In this document: in pieces, positions 1 through 6,401 of the stretch
How positions within the stretch are numbered: position 1 is the stretch's first letter
How the letters are laid out: every line of letters starts with the position of its first letter
DNA from: a bacterium Ga0077546
Lineage (GTDB): Bacteria > Cyanobacteriota > Vampirovibrionia > Obscuribacterales > Obscuribacteraceae
DNA length: 7,106 nt
Direction of reading: 5' to 3'
NCBI GenBank assembly: GCA_001464165.1
Contig: LNEX01000133.1
Location: 1-7,106 of the forward strand
Translations under genes and position numbers: made by a program
The notes under the pieces: model-generated
The model's input: only the letters and a program-made list of their open reading frames with translations
Databases searched by the model: none
Told to the model about the DNA's origin: nothing

Positions 1-1
1 T

Positions 2-358
2 AGTGGCATTTCTGAATTGATGCTTCGCAGTCAGTATCAGCCTGCCACCAGGCAAATTGTCGTTGAGCCCCTGGCTTTAGACGGTAAGGCTCTAGCTCAT
101 GATGCTATGTGGCCTGGTTCTTCTGTGCCCATTAAGTCTTCTAAGCTAATTGTCGCTCTGGACCGCAATCAGAGACCAGTAAGTATGGAAGGTGTCAATG
201 ACCCTAAGCTGTTCTTGCGCCGTGCTTTCGATCTTAAGAGTCCTGGTAGTTATTTGGGTAGCCTAGAAGGCAAAGCTGCACCTGCTACTTTGAAGAGCCA
301 AGTGAAGAGCTCAATTCACCACATTCTTGAATGGCTCGATTCTAGCGTACACACATAG
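2..358 (+). CDS. C-terminal part of an unrecognised protein (5' end outside window)
   Basis: The frame is open from the first complete codon (position 2) to a TAG at 356-358, giving 118 residues. TTG and ATG codons at 17 and 20 exist, but there is no Shine-Dalgarno-like sequence before them and no in-frame stop upstream, so this is most likely the end of a longer gene cut by the window edge. I do not recognise the family. The visible part has alternating hydrophobic stretches (RQIVVEPLAL, KLIVALDRNQRPV) suggesting beta strands, then a more helical, basic tail ending in HHILEWLDSSVHT. There is no membrane segment, cysteine cluster or known catalytic motif. It converges on the DUF1963 gene with a 4-base gap and no obvious terminator hairpin between them. 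Coding status is well supported by the uninterrupted frame and sensible composition; function is unknown. Confidence 0.7.
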   Translation, partial: SGISELMLRSQYQPATRQIVVEPLALDGKALAHDAMWPGSSVPIKSSKLIVALDRNQRPVSMEGVNDPKLFLRRAFDLKSPGSYLGSLEGKAAPATLKSQVKSSIHHILEWLDSSVHT

Positions 359-362
359 ACTT

Positions 363-1274
363 TTAGGTTGGCAGCCTTAGGTTAGTGTTTTTGACGCTTG
401 CTAGGGGCCGTACTATCATCCAGGCTCGGTCGAAGTGACCTTCTTTTAAGTCTTCTTGGCGTATTAGCACGACAGTCTCTTGCACCGTATGATTGACACC
501 AAATAGTTCTCTTTCATTGATGCGACTTAGTAAAATCCAGTCGGCTGCTTCTTTGACCAGATGATCGTAGTGGCTATCGTTGGCTCTGGCCGGATTGTAA
601 GAGATGCCATTGAAGGCAAAAGCACAGGTTTCTTGGAGTTGACTAAAGCCACTAATATTGGTGCCGAACAATTGGCCTTGGCATTTGGATAGTGAGTTGA
701 ATGAGCTGATCCAATTTTCTATGTCGGCCTGCATGTCAAAGGGAATGTCAACTACTTTCTTCAGGGCGCCTAAGTCTTGAGCAATGGTATAGGTCAGACC
801 ACTTTTGAAGTTAAAGGCCGGTAACTCTATGTCTTCTGGTTGTTCGGTAAGCGCAAGGTTTTTGCGGTCGCTTTCGGGCAGTAGGTGAATGTGAAATCCC
901 TTGCGGTCTTTGCTGTTTAGACTTGTTGCAGCTGCTGAGCGAAAAAGAGTAAGGAGACCAGTCTTGGGCGCATTTGGGTTGGCTGTTGGTAAGTGGGCTA
1001 AGTCAAACTGGGCAAGGAACAACATTGAGTGGCCATAGCGATCTTCGGGCCATTTGAAATAAGGGGGTAAGAGTGGTTGTCCGCCAATTAATCCTTCTAT
1101 AGAACTAATTGCCTTATTGCTAGTTCCCTTATTAGAAATTGCGCTGGCCACTAAACCTAGGGTTTTTGTGCGGCTAGAAGAGATGTATTGCCGCACCTGT
1201 TCGGCCTGATTTTCTGGCAGTCGAGATGTGATTTTTATCAGGCTCTGAGCCAGCTCTTCAATGTTCATTGGCAC
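363..1274 (-). CDS. DUF1963 / YwqG-like protein
   Basis: This is a cytoplasmic protein of about 301-303 residues that matches the DUF1963 (YwqG) family, whose biochemical role is not established. Seen in the sequence: residues 1-55 form a charged helical N-terminal extension. Then comes the family signature IGGQPLLPPYFKWPED (63-78), followed by LFLAQFDLAHLP (85-96) and GLLTLFRSA (106-114), corresponding to the family's G-x-P-x-LP...WP, FLaQinl and G-x-LyfF blocks. The C-terminal half has the expected Q-rich and W-x-LL blocks: FSQLQETC (210-217), DWILLSRI (245-252) and VVLIRQEDLKEGHFDRAW (268-285). No signal peptide or membrane segment is visible. The start is either GTG at 1274 or the ATG at 1268 two codons later (MNIEEL); neither has a clear ribosome site, and I slightly favour ATG 1268. 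It is transcribed alone, divergently from the secreted-protein pair. The length slightly exceeds a minimal YwqG because of the N-terminal extension. Confidence 0.85.
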   Translation of the reverse strand: MPMNIEELAQSLIKITSRLPENQAEQVRQYISSSRTKTLGLVASAISNKGTSNKAISSIEGLIGGQPLLPPYFKWPEDRYGHSMLFLAQFDLAHLPTANPNAPKTGLLTLFRSAAATSLNSKDRKGFHIHLLPESDRKNLALTEQPEDIELPAFNFKSGLTYTIAQDLGALKKVVDIPFDMQADIENWISSFNSLSKCQGQLFGTNISGFSQLQETCAFAFNGISYNPARANDSHYDHLVKEAADWILLSRINERELFGVNHTVQETVVLIRQEDLKEGHFDRAWMIVRPLASVKNTNLRLPT

Positions 1275-1391
1275 ATTTTGTTATCAACAGGAATAAAAAT
1301 AGGATGAGGAATTGGGTCTAGAACTAGAACAGATTTGCTACGATGTTCAGGACTTCGGAAAGTAATACTTCAGCTAGCAAACACGTGGATC
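1269..1391. promoter_or_regulatory. Divergent intergenic region, presumed to hold two promoters
   Basis: This is the only sizeable non-coding stretch, lying between a minus-strand gene and a plus-strand gene, so promoters for both directions are expected here. No convincing -35/-10 pair with proper spacing could be found by eye in either direction. Small symmetrical elements are present: a tandem hexamer CTAGAACTAGAAC (1318-1330), an inverted repeat GAACA / TGTTC (1327-1331 and 1344-1348, 12-base spacer), and a short palindrome AAGTAATACTT (1360-1370). Any of these could be an operator or arise by chance. The regulatory role is inferred from position only. Confidence 0.35.
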
Positions 1392-1955
1392 ATGTTACCA
1401 AAACAAATTACCGTTTCTCTCTTGGCCCTGTTTCTCTTAACAGCACTTCCTGCTTTAGCCTTAGAGCCTAGTGCAAGCAAGCCGGCGAAAACTTCGAGCA
1501 CTGCAAGCAAGCCAGTCGCTAAGTCAGCTGCTAATCCAGGCCCTAAGTCTGTAGACAAGGGCTCTGCTACGTTAGCTGAAAAGACTAAGACCAAGGCAAC
1601 GGCGGCGGCTTCTAGCCCTGCTGCAAAGAGCAGTGCTGCTGTTGCTCCAAGCTCGCAAAGTTGGACCGGCTATCTAGTCGACCGCTCATGCGCTGCGGCC
1701 ATCAAGGGTGACAACAAAGACGCGATCAAGAGCGTAAAAGAGCACACTAAGGCCTGTTCTCTTGAACCGTCTTGCTGTGAGGCAGGTTTTTCAATTTATA
1801 GTCAGGGGCAATGGCTTGACCTTGACAATGGCAGCTCGGCCATTGCCAAGAAAGTGATGCAGGCCACCACTCGTGATAAAGCCCATGTTGTAAAAGTCGT
1901 CGGCATTATCAAGCGTGGCGAAGTAAGAGCTACAAGTATTGTCGAGGTTAATTAG
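1392..1955 (+). CDS. Exported four-cysteine protein with Ala/Ser/Lys-rich linker
   Basis: This is a predicted exported protein of 187 residues. The ATG at 1392 is preferred over an in-frame TTG at 1335 because it puts a classical signal peptide at the N-terminus: MLPKQ, then the hydrophobic core ITVSLLALFLLTALP, and a likely cleavage after ALA (residue 23). No lipobox is seen. Residues 25-90 are a low-complexity linker of Ala, Ser, Lys, Pro and Thr, including an ASKP repeat. The folded domain covers about residues 91-187. It begins WTGYLVDRSC and contains Cys100, Cys122, Cys128 and Cys129, then GFSIYSQGQWLDLDNGS and a closing beta-rich VVKVVGIIKRGEVRATSIVEV. This resembles small exported domains of unknown function in environmental bacteria that carry a 'tGyl.D..C' opening and later Cys residues; I cannot name the family firmly. 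The paired cysteines suggest disulfides or metal binding outside the cytoplasm. The next gene begins 2 bases after its stop, so the two are probably co-transcribed. Confidence 0.8.
   Translation: MLPKQITVSLLALFLLTALPALALEPSASKPAKTSSTASKPVAKSAANPGPKSVDKGSATLAEKTKTKATAAASSPAAKSSAAVAPSSQSWTGYLVDRSCAAAIKGDNKDAIKSVKEHTKACSLEPSCCEAGFSIYSQGQWLDLDNGSSAIAKKVMQATTRDKAHVVKVVGIIKRGEVRATSIVEVN
1472..1513 (+). repeat. Short in-frame direct repeat (12 bp, two copies)
   Basis: TGCAAGCAAGCC occurs at 1472-1483 and again at 1502-1513, exactly 30 bases apart. It encodes the repeated ASKP segments of the exported protein's linker. The spacing keeps frame, so linker length could vary by slippage without breaking the gene. 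It is probably only a result of low-complexity coding sequence. Confidence 0.6.
1944..1948 (+). promoter_or_regulatory. Shine-Dalgarno site for the TTG-started PEBP gene
   Basis: GAGGT lies inside the last codons of the upstream gene, with 9 bases between it and the TTG at 1958. It is the main support for choosing this TTG over the GTG at 1979. Confidence 0.55.
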
Positions 1956-1957
1956 CT

Positions 1958-2536
1958 TTGAGTTTTTATTCGAAAGTAGTGTCAGTCGGTTCAGCTTTGG
2001 CTGTTACTGCTGGTGTTTTGATGCTGTCAGTTCACGCTAAGAGTGATCATGTAGATGTGAAGGATGAGCAAATAGAGACTCTAAAGGTCTGCACAGCTGC
2101 CTTCGCCAGCGGTGCAGCCATTCCAATCAAGTATACTGCTGACGGAGAAGACATTGCGCCAGGTTTGAGTTGGTCTGCTCCTCCTGCCAAGACTAGAAGC
2201 ATTGCTGTTTGTGTCGTTGATACTGACGCGCCTCGCGGTGATTGGTGGCATTGGGTGCTCTATGGCCTTGATGCAAAAACCTCAGAGTTGAAAGAAGGAA
2301 CGCCAAAAACTGCGATAGCTGCTGGGGCTAATCAGGGCATGAATGACTTTGGCAAGGTTGGTTATAACGGTCCCTCTCCGCCCAGAGGTAAGGTGCACCA
2401 CTATCATTTCCGCGTGGTTGCCTTAGATAAAATTGTCAGTGAAAAACCAGGCCTAGATAAGGTCGCTTTTGAGAAAGCCATCGCTGGTCACATTATTGCT
2501 CGCGGAGAAACAGTCGGGACATATATTCGTCAGTAA
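1958..2536 (+). CDS. Exported YbhB/YbcL-family PEBP (Raf-kinase-inhibitor-like) protein
   Basis: This 192-residue protein belongs to the bacterial YbhB/YbcL branch of the phosphatidylethanolamine-binding protein family, which has a ligand pocket for anionic or phosphate-type groups; the physiological ligand in bacteria is not settled. Seen here: an N-terminal signal peptide (Lys6, hydrophobic residues 7-24, likely cleavage after VHA at 27); pocket motif D88-T-D90-A-P92 followed by WWHWVLY (96-102); and the second signature GYNGPSPPRG (135-144) followed by HHYHFRVVALD (147-157). These are the two conserved PEBP blocks. The length is normal for a family member with a signal peptide. The TTG start at 1958 is preferred because GAGGT precedes it and it supplies the basic n-region of the signal; a GTG at 1979 would remove this. 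It sits 2 bases after the exported cysteine protein, which suggests coupled expression of two extracytoplasmic proteins. It converges on the VWA gene with 23 bases between stops and no clear terminator. Confidence 0.92.
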   Translation: MSFYSKVVSVGSALAVTAGVLMLSVHAKSDHVDVKDEQIETLKVCTAAFASGAAIPIKYTADGEDIAPGLSWSAPPAKTRSIAVCVVDTDAPRGDWWHWVLYGLDAKTSELKEGTPKTAIAAGANQGMNDFGKVGYNGPSPPRGKVHHYHFRVVALDKIVSEKPGLDKVAFEKAIAGHIIARGETVGTYIRQ

Positions 2537-2559
2537 TTTCTTTTCCTTTGAATGCTGGC

Positions 2560-3750
2560 TCAGTTTATGCTCTTCTCCGCCCGTGTGATTACAATGCCGT
2601 GAGCTGCGGCCCATGATGCGAGGTCGCCTTTGTTGATTGCCACAGCCATCAGTTGAGGAAACTGATCTGGTGTGCAAGCAAATGCTGGTACTCCCATCTC
2701 GCAAAAATGGGCTGCATTGCGGTGATCGAAGGCGGGCGCACCTTGATCGGTAAGTGCCAGCAGGGCCACCACGGTAACCCCAGCATTGACCAGCGTATAG
2801 ATGCGTTTGAGCATCTCTTGGTTGTTGCCACCTTCAAAGAGGTCGCTCACTAAAACCAGAATGGTATCACTCGGTTTTTTCACAAGTGTCTGGGCATAGG
2901 CTACTGCTCTATTGATGTCGGTGCCACCACCAAGTTGGGTGCCAAAGATAACGTCAACCGGGTCTGCCAATTTCTCTGTCAAGTCAACAATGGCGGTGTC
3001 AAAGACCACCAGCTGGGTTGACACCGCAGGCAGTGAGGCCAGTACTGCCCCGAAGATACTTGAGTAGACCACTGAGGTGGCCATCGATCCGCTTTGGTCT
3101 ACCAATAAAATTATGTCTTTTAGGCTTGAGCGTTTGCGGCCGTAGCCAACAATTCGTTGGGGAATTATGGTTTTTAGACCTGGCTGATAGTGCTTAAGGT
3201 TTATTTGGATAGTCCTTGCCCAGTTGATCTCGTGGTGGCGAGGGCGATAGTTTTTAGTTGCTCTGTTGGTGGCTCCAATAATTGCTTGTCTAGTGGGGTT
3301 GGCCAGTTTTGCCATCAATTGATCTACAACTTGCCTCACTACTAAGCGGGCTGTTTCTTTTGTTTTGTTGGGCATTGCTGAACCTAGGGCAACTAGGGTG
3401 GCAACCAAATTAACATCAGGCACCATCGATGACAATAGTTCTGGTTCCAATAGCATGCGCTTAAGGTTGAGTTTTTCCAGGGCGTCTTTTTGCATGATTG
3501 TCACCACTGATGCTGGAAAATACTTGCGTATATCTCCAAGCCAGCGGGCCACATTGGGGCTCGAATTACCGAGATCAGCACCACGCTTTCCACCATCGTC
3601 TTCTCTTGGGTTGTAGAGAGAAGAAAGTGTGGCATCGATAGCAGCATCTTCTCCTTCTAGGCTGTGCCTTAAACCTTCGTTATCTTGGCTGCCCAAGAGT
3701 AGTCGCCATCTTCTTAGGCGCTCTTCAAGCTCTTCTTGGGCTGTGCTCAT
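2560..3750 (-). CDS. VWA-domain protein of the YehP/CoxE-like type, partner of the MoxR ATPase
   Basis: This 396-residue cytoplasmic protein has a helical N-terminal half (about 1-205) and a von Willebrand factor A domain (about 211-390). The metal-ion-dependent adhesion site is complete: D218-Q-S220-G-S222, T277 in LGGGTDIN, and D303 in LVSDLFEGG. It should therefore bind Mg2+ or a similar ion and contact an acidic residue on a partner. Family knowledge: VWA proteins encoded beside MoxR-type ATPases act as their partners in metal insertion or complex remodelling, and E. coli YehP, of similar length, is the closest named analogue. The basic segment RRWRLLLG (13-20) near the start is typical of this family. 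There is no signal peptide. The ATG at 3748-3750 overlaps the TGA of the DUF5682 gene by 4 bases and is preceded by AGGTGA at good spacing, so translation is coupled. It is the last gene of the operon within the window. Confidence 0.92.
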   Translation of the reverse strand: MSTAQEELEERLRRWRLLLGSQDNEGLRHSLEGEDAAIDATLSSLYNPREDDGGKRGADLGNSSPNVARWLGDIRKYFPASVVTIMQKDALEKLNLKRMLLEPELLSSMVPDVNLVATLVALGSAMPNKTKETARLVVRQVVDQLMAKLANPTRQAIIGATNRATKNYRPRHHEINWARTIQINLKHYQPGLKTIIPQRIVGYGRKRSSLKDIILLVDQSGSMATSVVYSSIFGAVLASLPAVSTQLVVFDTAIVDLTEKLADPVDVIFGTQLGGGTDINRAVAYAQTLVKKPSDTILVLVSDLFEGGNNQEMLKRIYTLVNAGVTVVALLALTDQGAPAFDHRNAAHFCEMGVPAFACTPDQFPQLMAVAINKGDLASWAAAHGIVITRAEKSIN

Positions 3751-6362
3751 TGGTTTTCACCTGCAGGTATCACTTCCATCGAATATTCTGTAAGGGGTGG
3801 CAGTCCTAGTAAGAAGCGCACCATATTTAGTGGTGGGCGAATGCGTTCCGAATTGAGATCCTCTTCGTCGTCAATCGTGTAGATGTCACCTTCTACGGCT
3901 TGGGTTTCGCGCACTCTCTCGCCAATTTGACGGCGCTCAGGACTGGTAAATGTAGAGAATGTTCGTCGTAAAAGCGGTAGCAGCTCTTTGAAGGCTTCTT
4001 TATCTAAGCTGAGCAGCCAGCTATCAAGCAGCTGCCAGAGGTGACTATCATGAATTAAAACAAGAGCACTGCCACTGAGAAAACCTTCTAGCCATTTACC
4101 CGCGTAAAGTGGTTCAGCTGCTCTAGACAGAGCCCATTGCATCATGCGGGCTGCTGCTTGATCGTCGAGAGTGCGACTTTCGAACAAAAGTCTTGTAGCC
4201 CTGCCAGCCACGTGACCGTGGAGGTTCTCGTTATTTGCCAGTTTTGTCAGTAGTTCACGGTATGAGCTGAGGTGGTCTTGTCGGCTCAATAAAAGTAGGG
4301 CGGCATTGACTTCACTTATCAAGCCTTGCATCGAGTCGGCTGCCTCGTCGTCAAGCGACTGACAGGCTGATGGCAGACCAATTACAATGCGGGTTAGTAA
4401 GGCATCAATGATTGATTTGACAGCTTCGACATCGGTGCCACGTACGTTGCCATAGCGAACGACTCTAGCCAGAGTGGGAACGCTTTTCATCAGCTCAATG
4501 ACATCGCCAGCTACGGCCGCTTCACTGTTGATGCGATCCATCACCATTTTTAAGGCGTCTGGCAAATCAGCTTCTAGGATTTTTTCAAGCAAATCGACTA
4601 GTGTAGCAAGGCTATTATTTTTGCTCGCCACGTCAGCTGCTTTGGCTGCAGCAGCCTGTTCAATGGTGCGTCCCCAGATGCCGGCCTCTATCAATCGAAT
4701 GCTTAATTCGGGGTACCATTCAAGATCCCAGTTTTCGTGAAATGTACCGCTCTTGCCTCGAATATACTGTTTTTCTGCCCAATCAATGTTGAGTATGAGC
4801 AAGCGGTTAAGCAATTCACTGCGGCTTAAATCAAGTGGTTTGCGCAAATCTAGCTCAAGCACCTTTGAGGTAGCTTCAGGCTTCATGCGTAGTTTGCTCT
4901 GTAGCTTGCTCAAGTCGCGCTCTAGTGGCGTGCCTGGCGTGTTTTCTGGCACTTGCCCCAGAGTTTCGCCGACAATGAGCTTCTTTTTTATTAGGGCAAG
5001 GGGAATATTGTTGCCCGAGCAGAGCACTGTAATGATGGCATCATTTAGTTCATCAAGGCTTGGGTGCGCTAGTTCGCGCATTGACGAAACTGCTTCGACT
5101 AGACGCAAAGTGTCAATAACTTGGGCCGATGAGGCATCAAGATCTTCTGCTCGCAATAGCTGTGCTACTTTGACTAGCCAGGTGAGAACCGGGTTCTCTC
5201 GGTTGGCAAAAATATGGTGATACCATCCTGGCGATTCGATACCTGCACCATAGCCACTAGAAGATGAAAGTCTGCCGTGAGTCCATGGTATCCAGGTGGC
5301 ATCAACCTTTTGTTTAGGCAGTCCTTTGAGAATGGCGGTGTCTTCCTTTGCTGCTGGAAGTTGCATTAAGGCGGGGGCATGCCAGGCACCACAAACTACA
5401 GCTATCCGGCTAAATTCTTTGCTGGCGGCCCTCAGGCACTGGCGCATATAGGCCTCGCGCATGGGCTCAATTAGTTCGTCTTCATCATAAATAATACGTT
5501 CACTACCGTCTTCTGATATTTCCAGCTTGGCTGTTTTTTCTCGAGTATTAGGGTCTTCATCTTTTGCTAACTCAAGGCGAAGCACCTGCATGGCTTCGCT
5601 GATGGCGTCAAAGACTAAGTAGCTAGATGAGGTATCTTCATTGGTTAAATTTGAAGGCTTTTGCGAGCGTTGCTCGACTATTTGTTCCCACCAGCGTTCT
5701 CCGTCGCTAAAGCCAGCTATTTCAGCTAGGCACCCAATAGGATCTCTTTTGATCTTTTCGTTATACTCTGCTTTCTCTTTAGCCAATTTTGCCAATTCTT
5801 GAGCTTCTAGTAGTTCTTGCAGGTCCTGCTCGTGTTCTTCTATTGACAGTTCTTCAGAGCTAGAGTCGTTTGAACTACGTGTCTCTAAAGCTGGCCTCAC
5901 TTCGATCTTGAGATCGATATCGCTATCTTGAGCATTGAGTCTGTCTGCCGGTCGTTGCTCAAAATCATGGCTCTCTGCCGGTGTGATTGTGCCAATGGCG
6001 GTATGTTTCTCTAGCTTAGACTTATTGAGCTTGGCGTCATTGAGAGCTAGCCAGTGACTTTGGGGCAAGTCGATAAAGCGACATGAAATGCTTTTGCTGA
6101 CTGCATATTTCATGGCTTGCCATTCCGGGGAGAATTCAGCGAAGGGATAGTAACAGGCTTGGCGCGGATTGTCTTGGGCGTAAACAAGCAGTGCCACAGG
6201 TGGTACCATTTCTGATTCAGTAACCAGTGGCAGAAGACTGTTTCCTTCAGGTGGTCCCTCAATTAAAACACAATCTGGTTGAAACTCCTCCAAGGCCGAT
6301 ATTAGGCTATGGGCAGAGCCGGGGCCATGATGCCTGATGCCGAAGATCTTTGTTTCGCTCAT
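3747..6362 (-). CDS. DUF5682 protein (YehM-like), possible TIKI/EreA/ChaN-like hydrolase
   Basis: This large cytoplasmic protein of 871 residues belongs to the DUF5682 family, whose function is unknown. Family blocks seen in order: FGIRHHGPGSAHSL (7-20), DCVLIEGPPEG (30-40), YYPFAEFSPEWQAMKYA (71-87), CRFIDLPQSH (94-103), DPIGCLAEIAGFSDGERWWE (207-226), FDAISEAMQVLRLE (251-264), MREAYMRQCLRAA (301-313), IAVVCGAWHAPAL (320-332) and TWIPWTHGRL followed by SGYGAGIESPGWYHHIF (356-385). The rest is mainly helical, with a distinct C-terminal region (about 500-871). Residues about 105-205 are an acidic, Ser/Glu-rich insert ending in a short coiled-coil-like stretch. The motifs G8-x-x-H11, E35 and G325-x-x-H328 resemble the TIKI/TraB/PrgY-EreA/ChaN superfamily, suggesting but not proving a metal-dependent hydrolase. 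It lies 39 bases after the MoxR gene and overlaps the VWA gene by 4 bases, so all three probably act together. No clear ribosome site precedes the ATG at 6362. Confidence 0.92.
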   Translation of the reverse strand: MSETKIFGIRHHGPGSAHSLISALEEFQPDCVLIEGPPEGNSLLPLVTESEMVPPVALLVYAQDNPRQACYYPFAEFSPEWQAMKYAVSKSISCRFIDLPQSHWLALNDAKLNKSKLEKHTAIGTITPAESHDFEQRPADRLNAQDSDIDLKIEVRPALETRSSNDSSSEELSIEEHEQDLQELLEAQELAKLAKEKAEYNEKIKRDPIGCLAEIAGFSDGERWWEQIVEQRSQKPSNLTNEDTSSSYLVFDAISEAMQVLRLELAKDEDPNTREKTAKLEISEDGSERIIYDEDELIEPMREAYMRQCLRAASKEFSRIAVVCGAWHAPALMQLPAAKEDTAILKGLPKQKVDATWIPWTHGRLSSSSGYGAGIESPGWYHHIFANRENPVLTWLVKVAQLLRAEDLDASSAQVIDTLRLVEAVSSMRELAHPSLDELNDAIITVLCSGNNIPLALIKKKLIVGETLGQVPENTPGTPLERDLSKLQSKLRMKPEATSKVLELDLRKPLDLSRSELLNRLLILNIDWAEKQYIRGKSGTFHENWDLEWYPELSIRLIEAGIWGRTIEQAAAAKAADVASKNNSLATLVDLLEKILEADLPDALKMVMDRINSEAAVAGDVIELMKSVPTLARVVRYGNVRGTDVEAVKSIIDALLTRIVIGLPSACQSLDDEAADSMQGLISEVNAALLLLSRQDHLSSYRELLTKLANNENLHGHVAGRATRLLFESRTLDDQAAARMMQWALSRAAEPLYAGKWLEGFLSGSALVLIHDSHLWQLLDSWLLSLDKEAFKELLPLLRRTFSTFTSPERRQIGERVRETQAVEGDIYTIDDEEDLNSERIRPPLNMVRFLLGLPPLTEYSMEVIPAGENQ
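3757..3762 (-). promoter_or_regulatory. Shine-Dalgarno site for the VWA gene
   Basis: On the minus strand AGGTGA stands six bases before the ATG of the VWA gene, inside the last codons of the DUF5682 gene. Together with the ATGA overlap it fixes the start and suggests both re-initiation and independent ribosome loading. Confidence 0.65.
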
Positions 6363-6401
6363 TTATGTTGAAACCAATAGGGTATATTTGGGCCAGATGC
6401 T
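6363..6401 (-). other. 39-bp spacer between the MoxR and DUF5682 genes
   Basis: This is the only gap inside the operon. No terminator hairpin, promoter or Shine-Dalgarno sequence stands out, so read-through from the ATPase gene is the simplest view. How the large DUF5682 gene initiates translation is not evident from the sequence. Confidence 0.5.

Noticed and set aside
1312..1344. Possible sigma-70 promoter (TTGGGT ... TACGAT)
   Set aside because: The spacing is about 21 bases and the -35 match is only three of six, too poor to call.
1335..1391. Upstream TTG start for the exported cysteine protein
   Set aside because: It would add 19 residues in front of a signal peptide that begins properly at the ATG at 1392, and it has no ribosome site.
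1370..1594. 74-codon minus-strand frame opposite the exported protein
   Set aside because: It is antisense to the low-complexity Ala/Ser/Lys linker, which explains the absence of stops; no motif or ribosome site supports it.
2453..2837. Minus-strand frames of 83 and 62 codons
   Set aside because: They overlap the VWA gene (and the PEBP gene end) in another frame and have shadow-like Cys/His/Arg-rich composition.
4753..5220. 155-codon open frame on the plus strand
   Set aside because: It lies wholly antisense to the well-supported DUF5682 gene, is Ser/Arg-rich as expected of a reverse-frame shadow, and shows no family motif.
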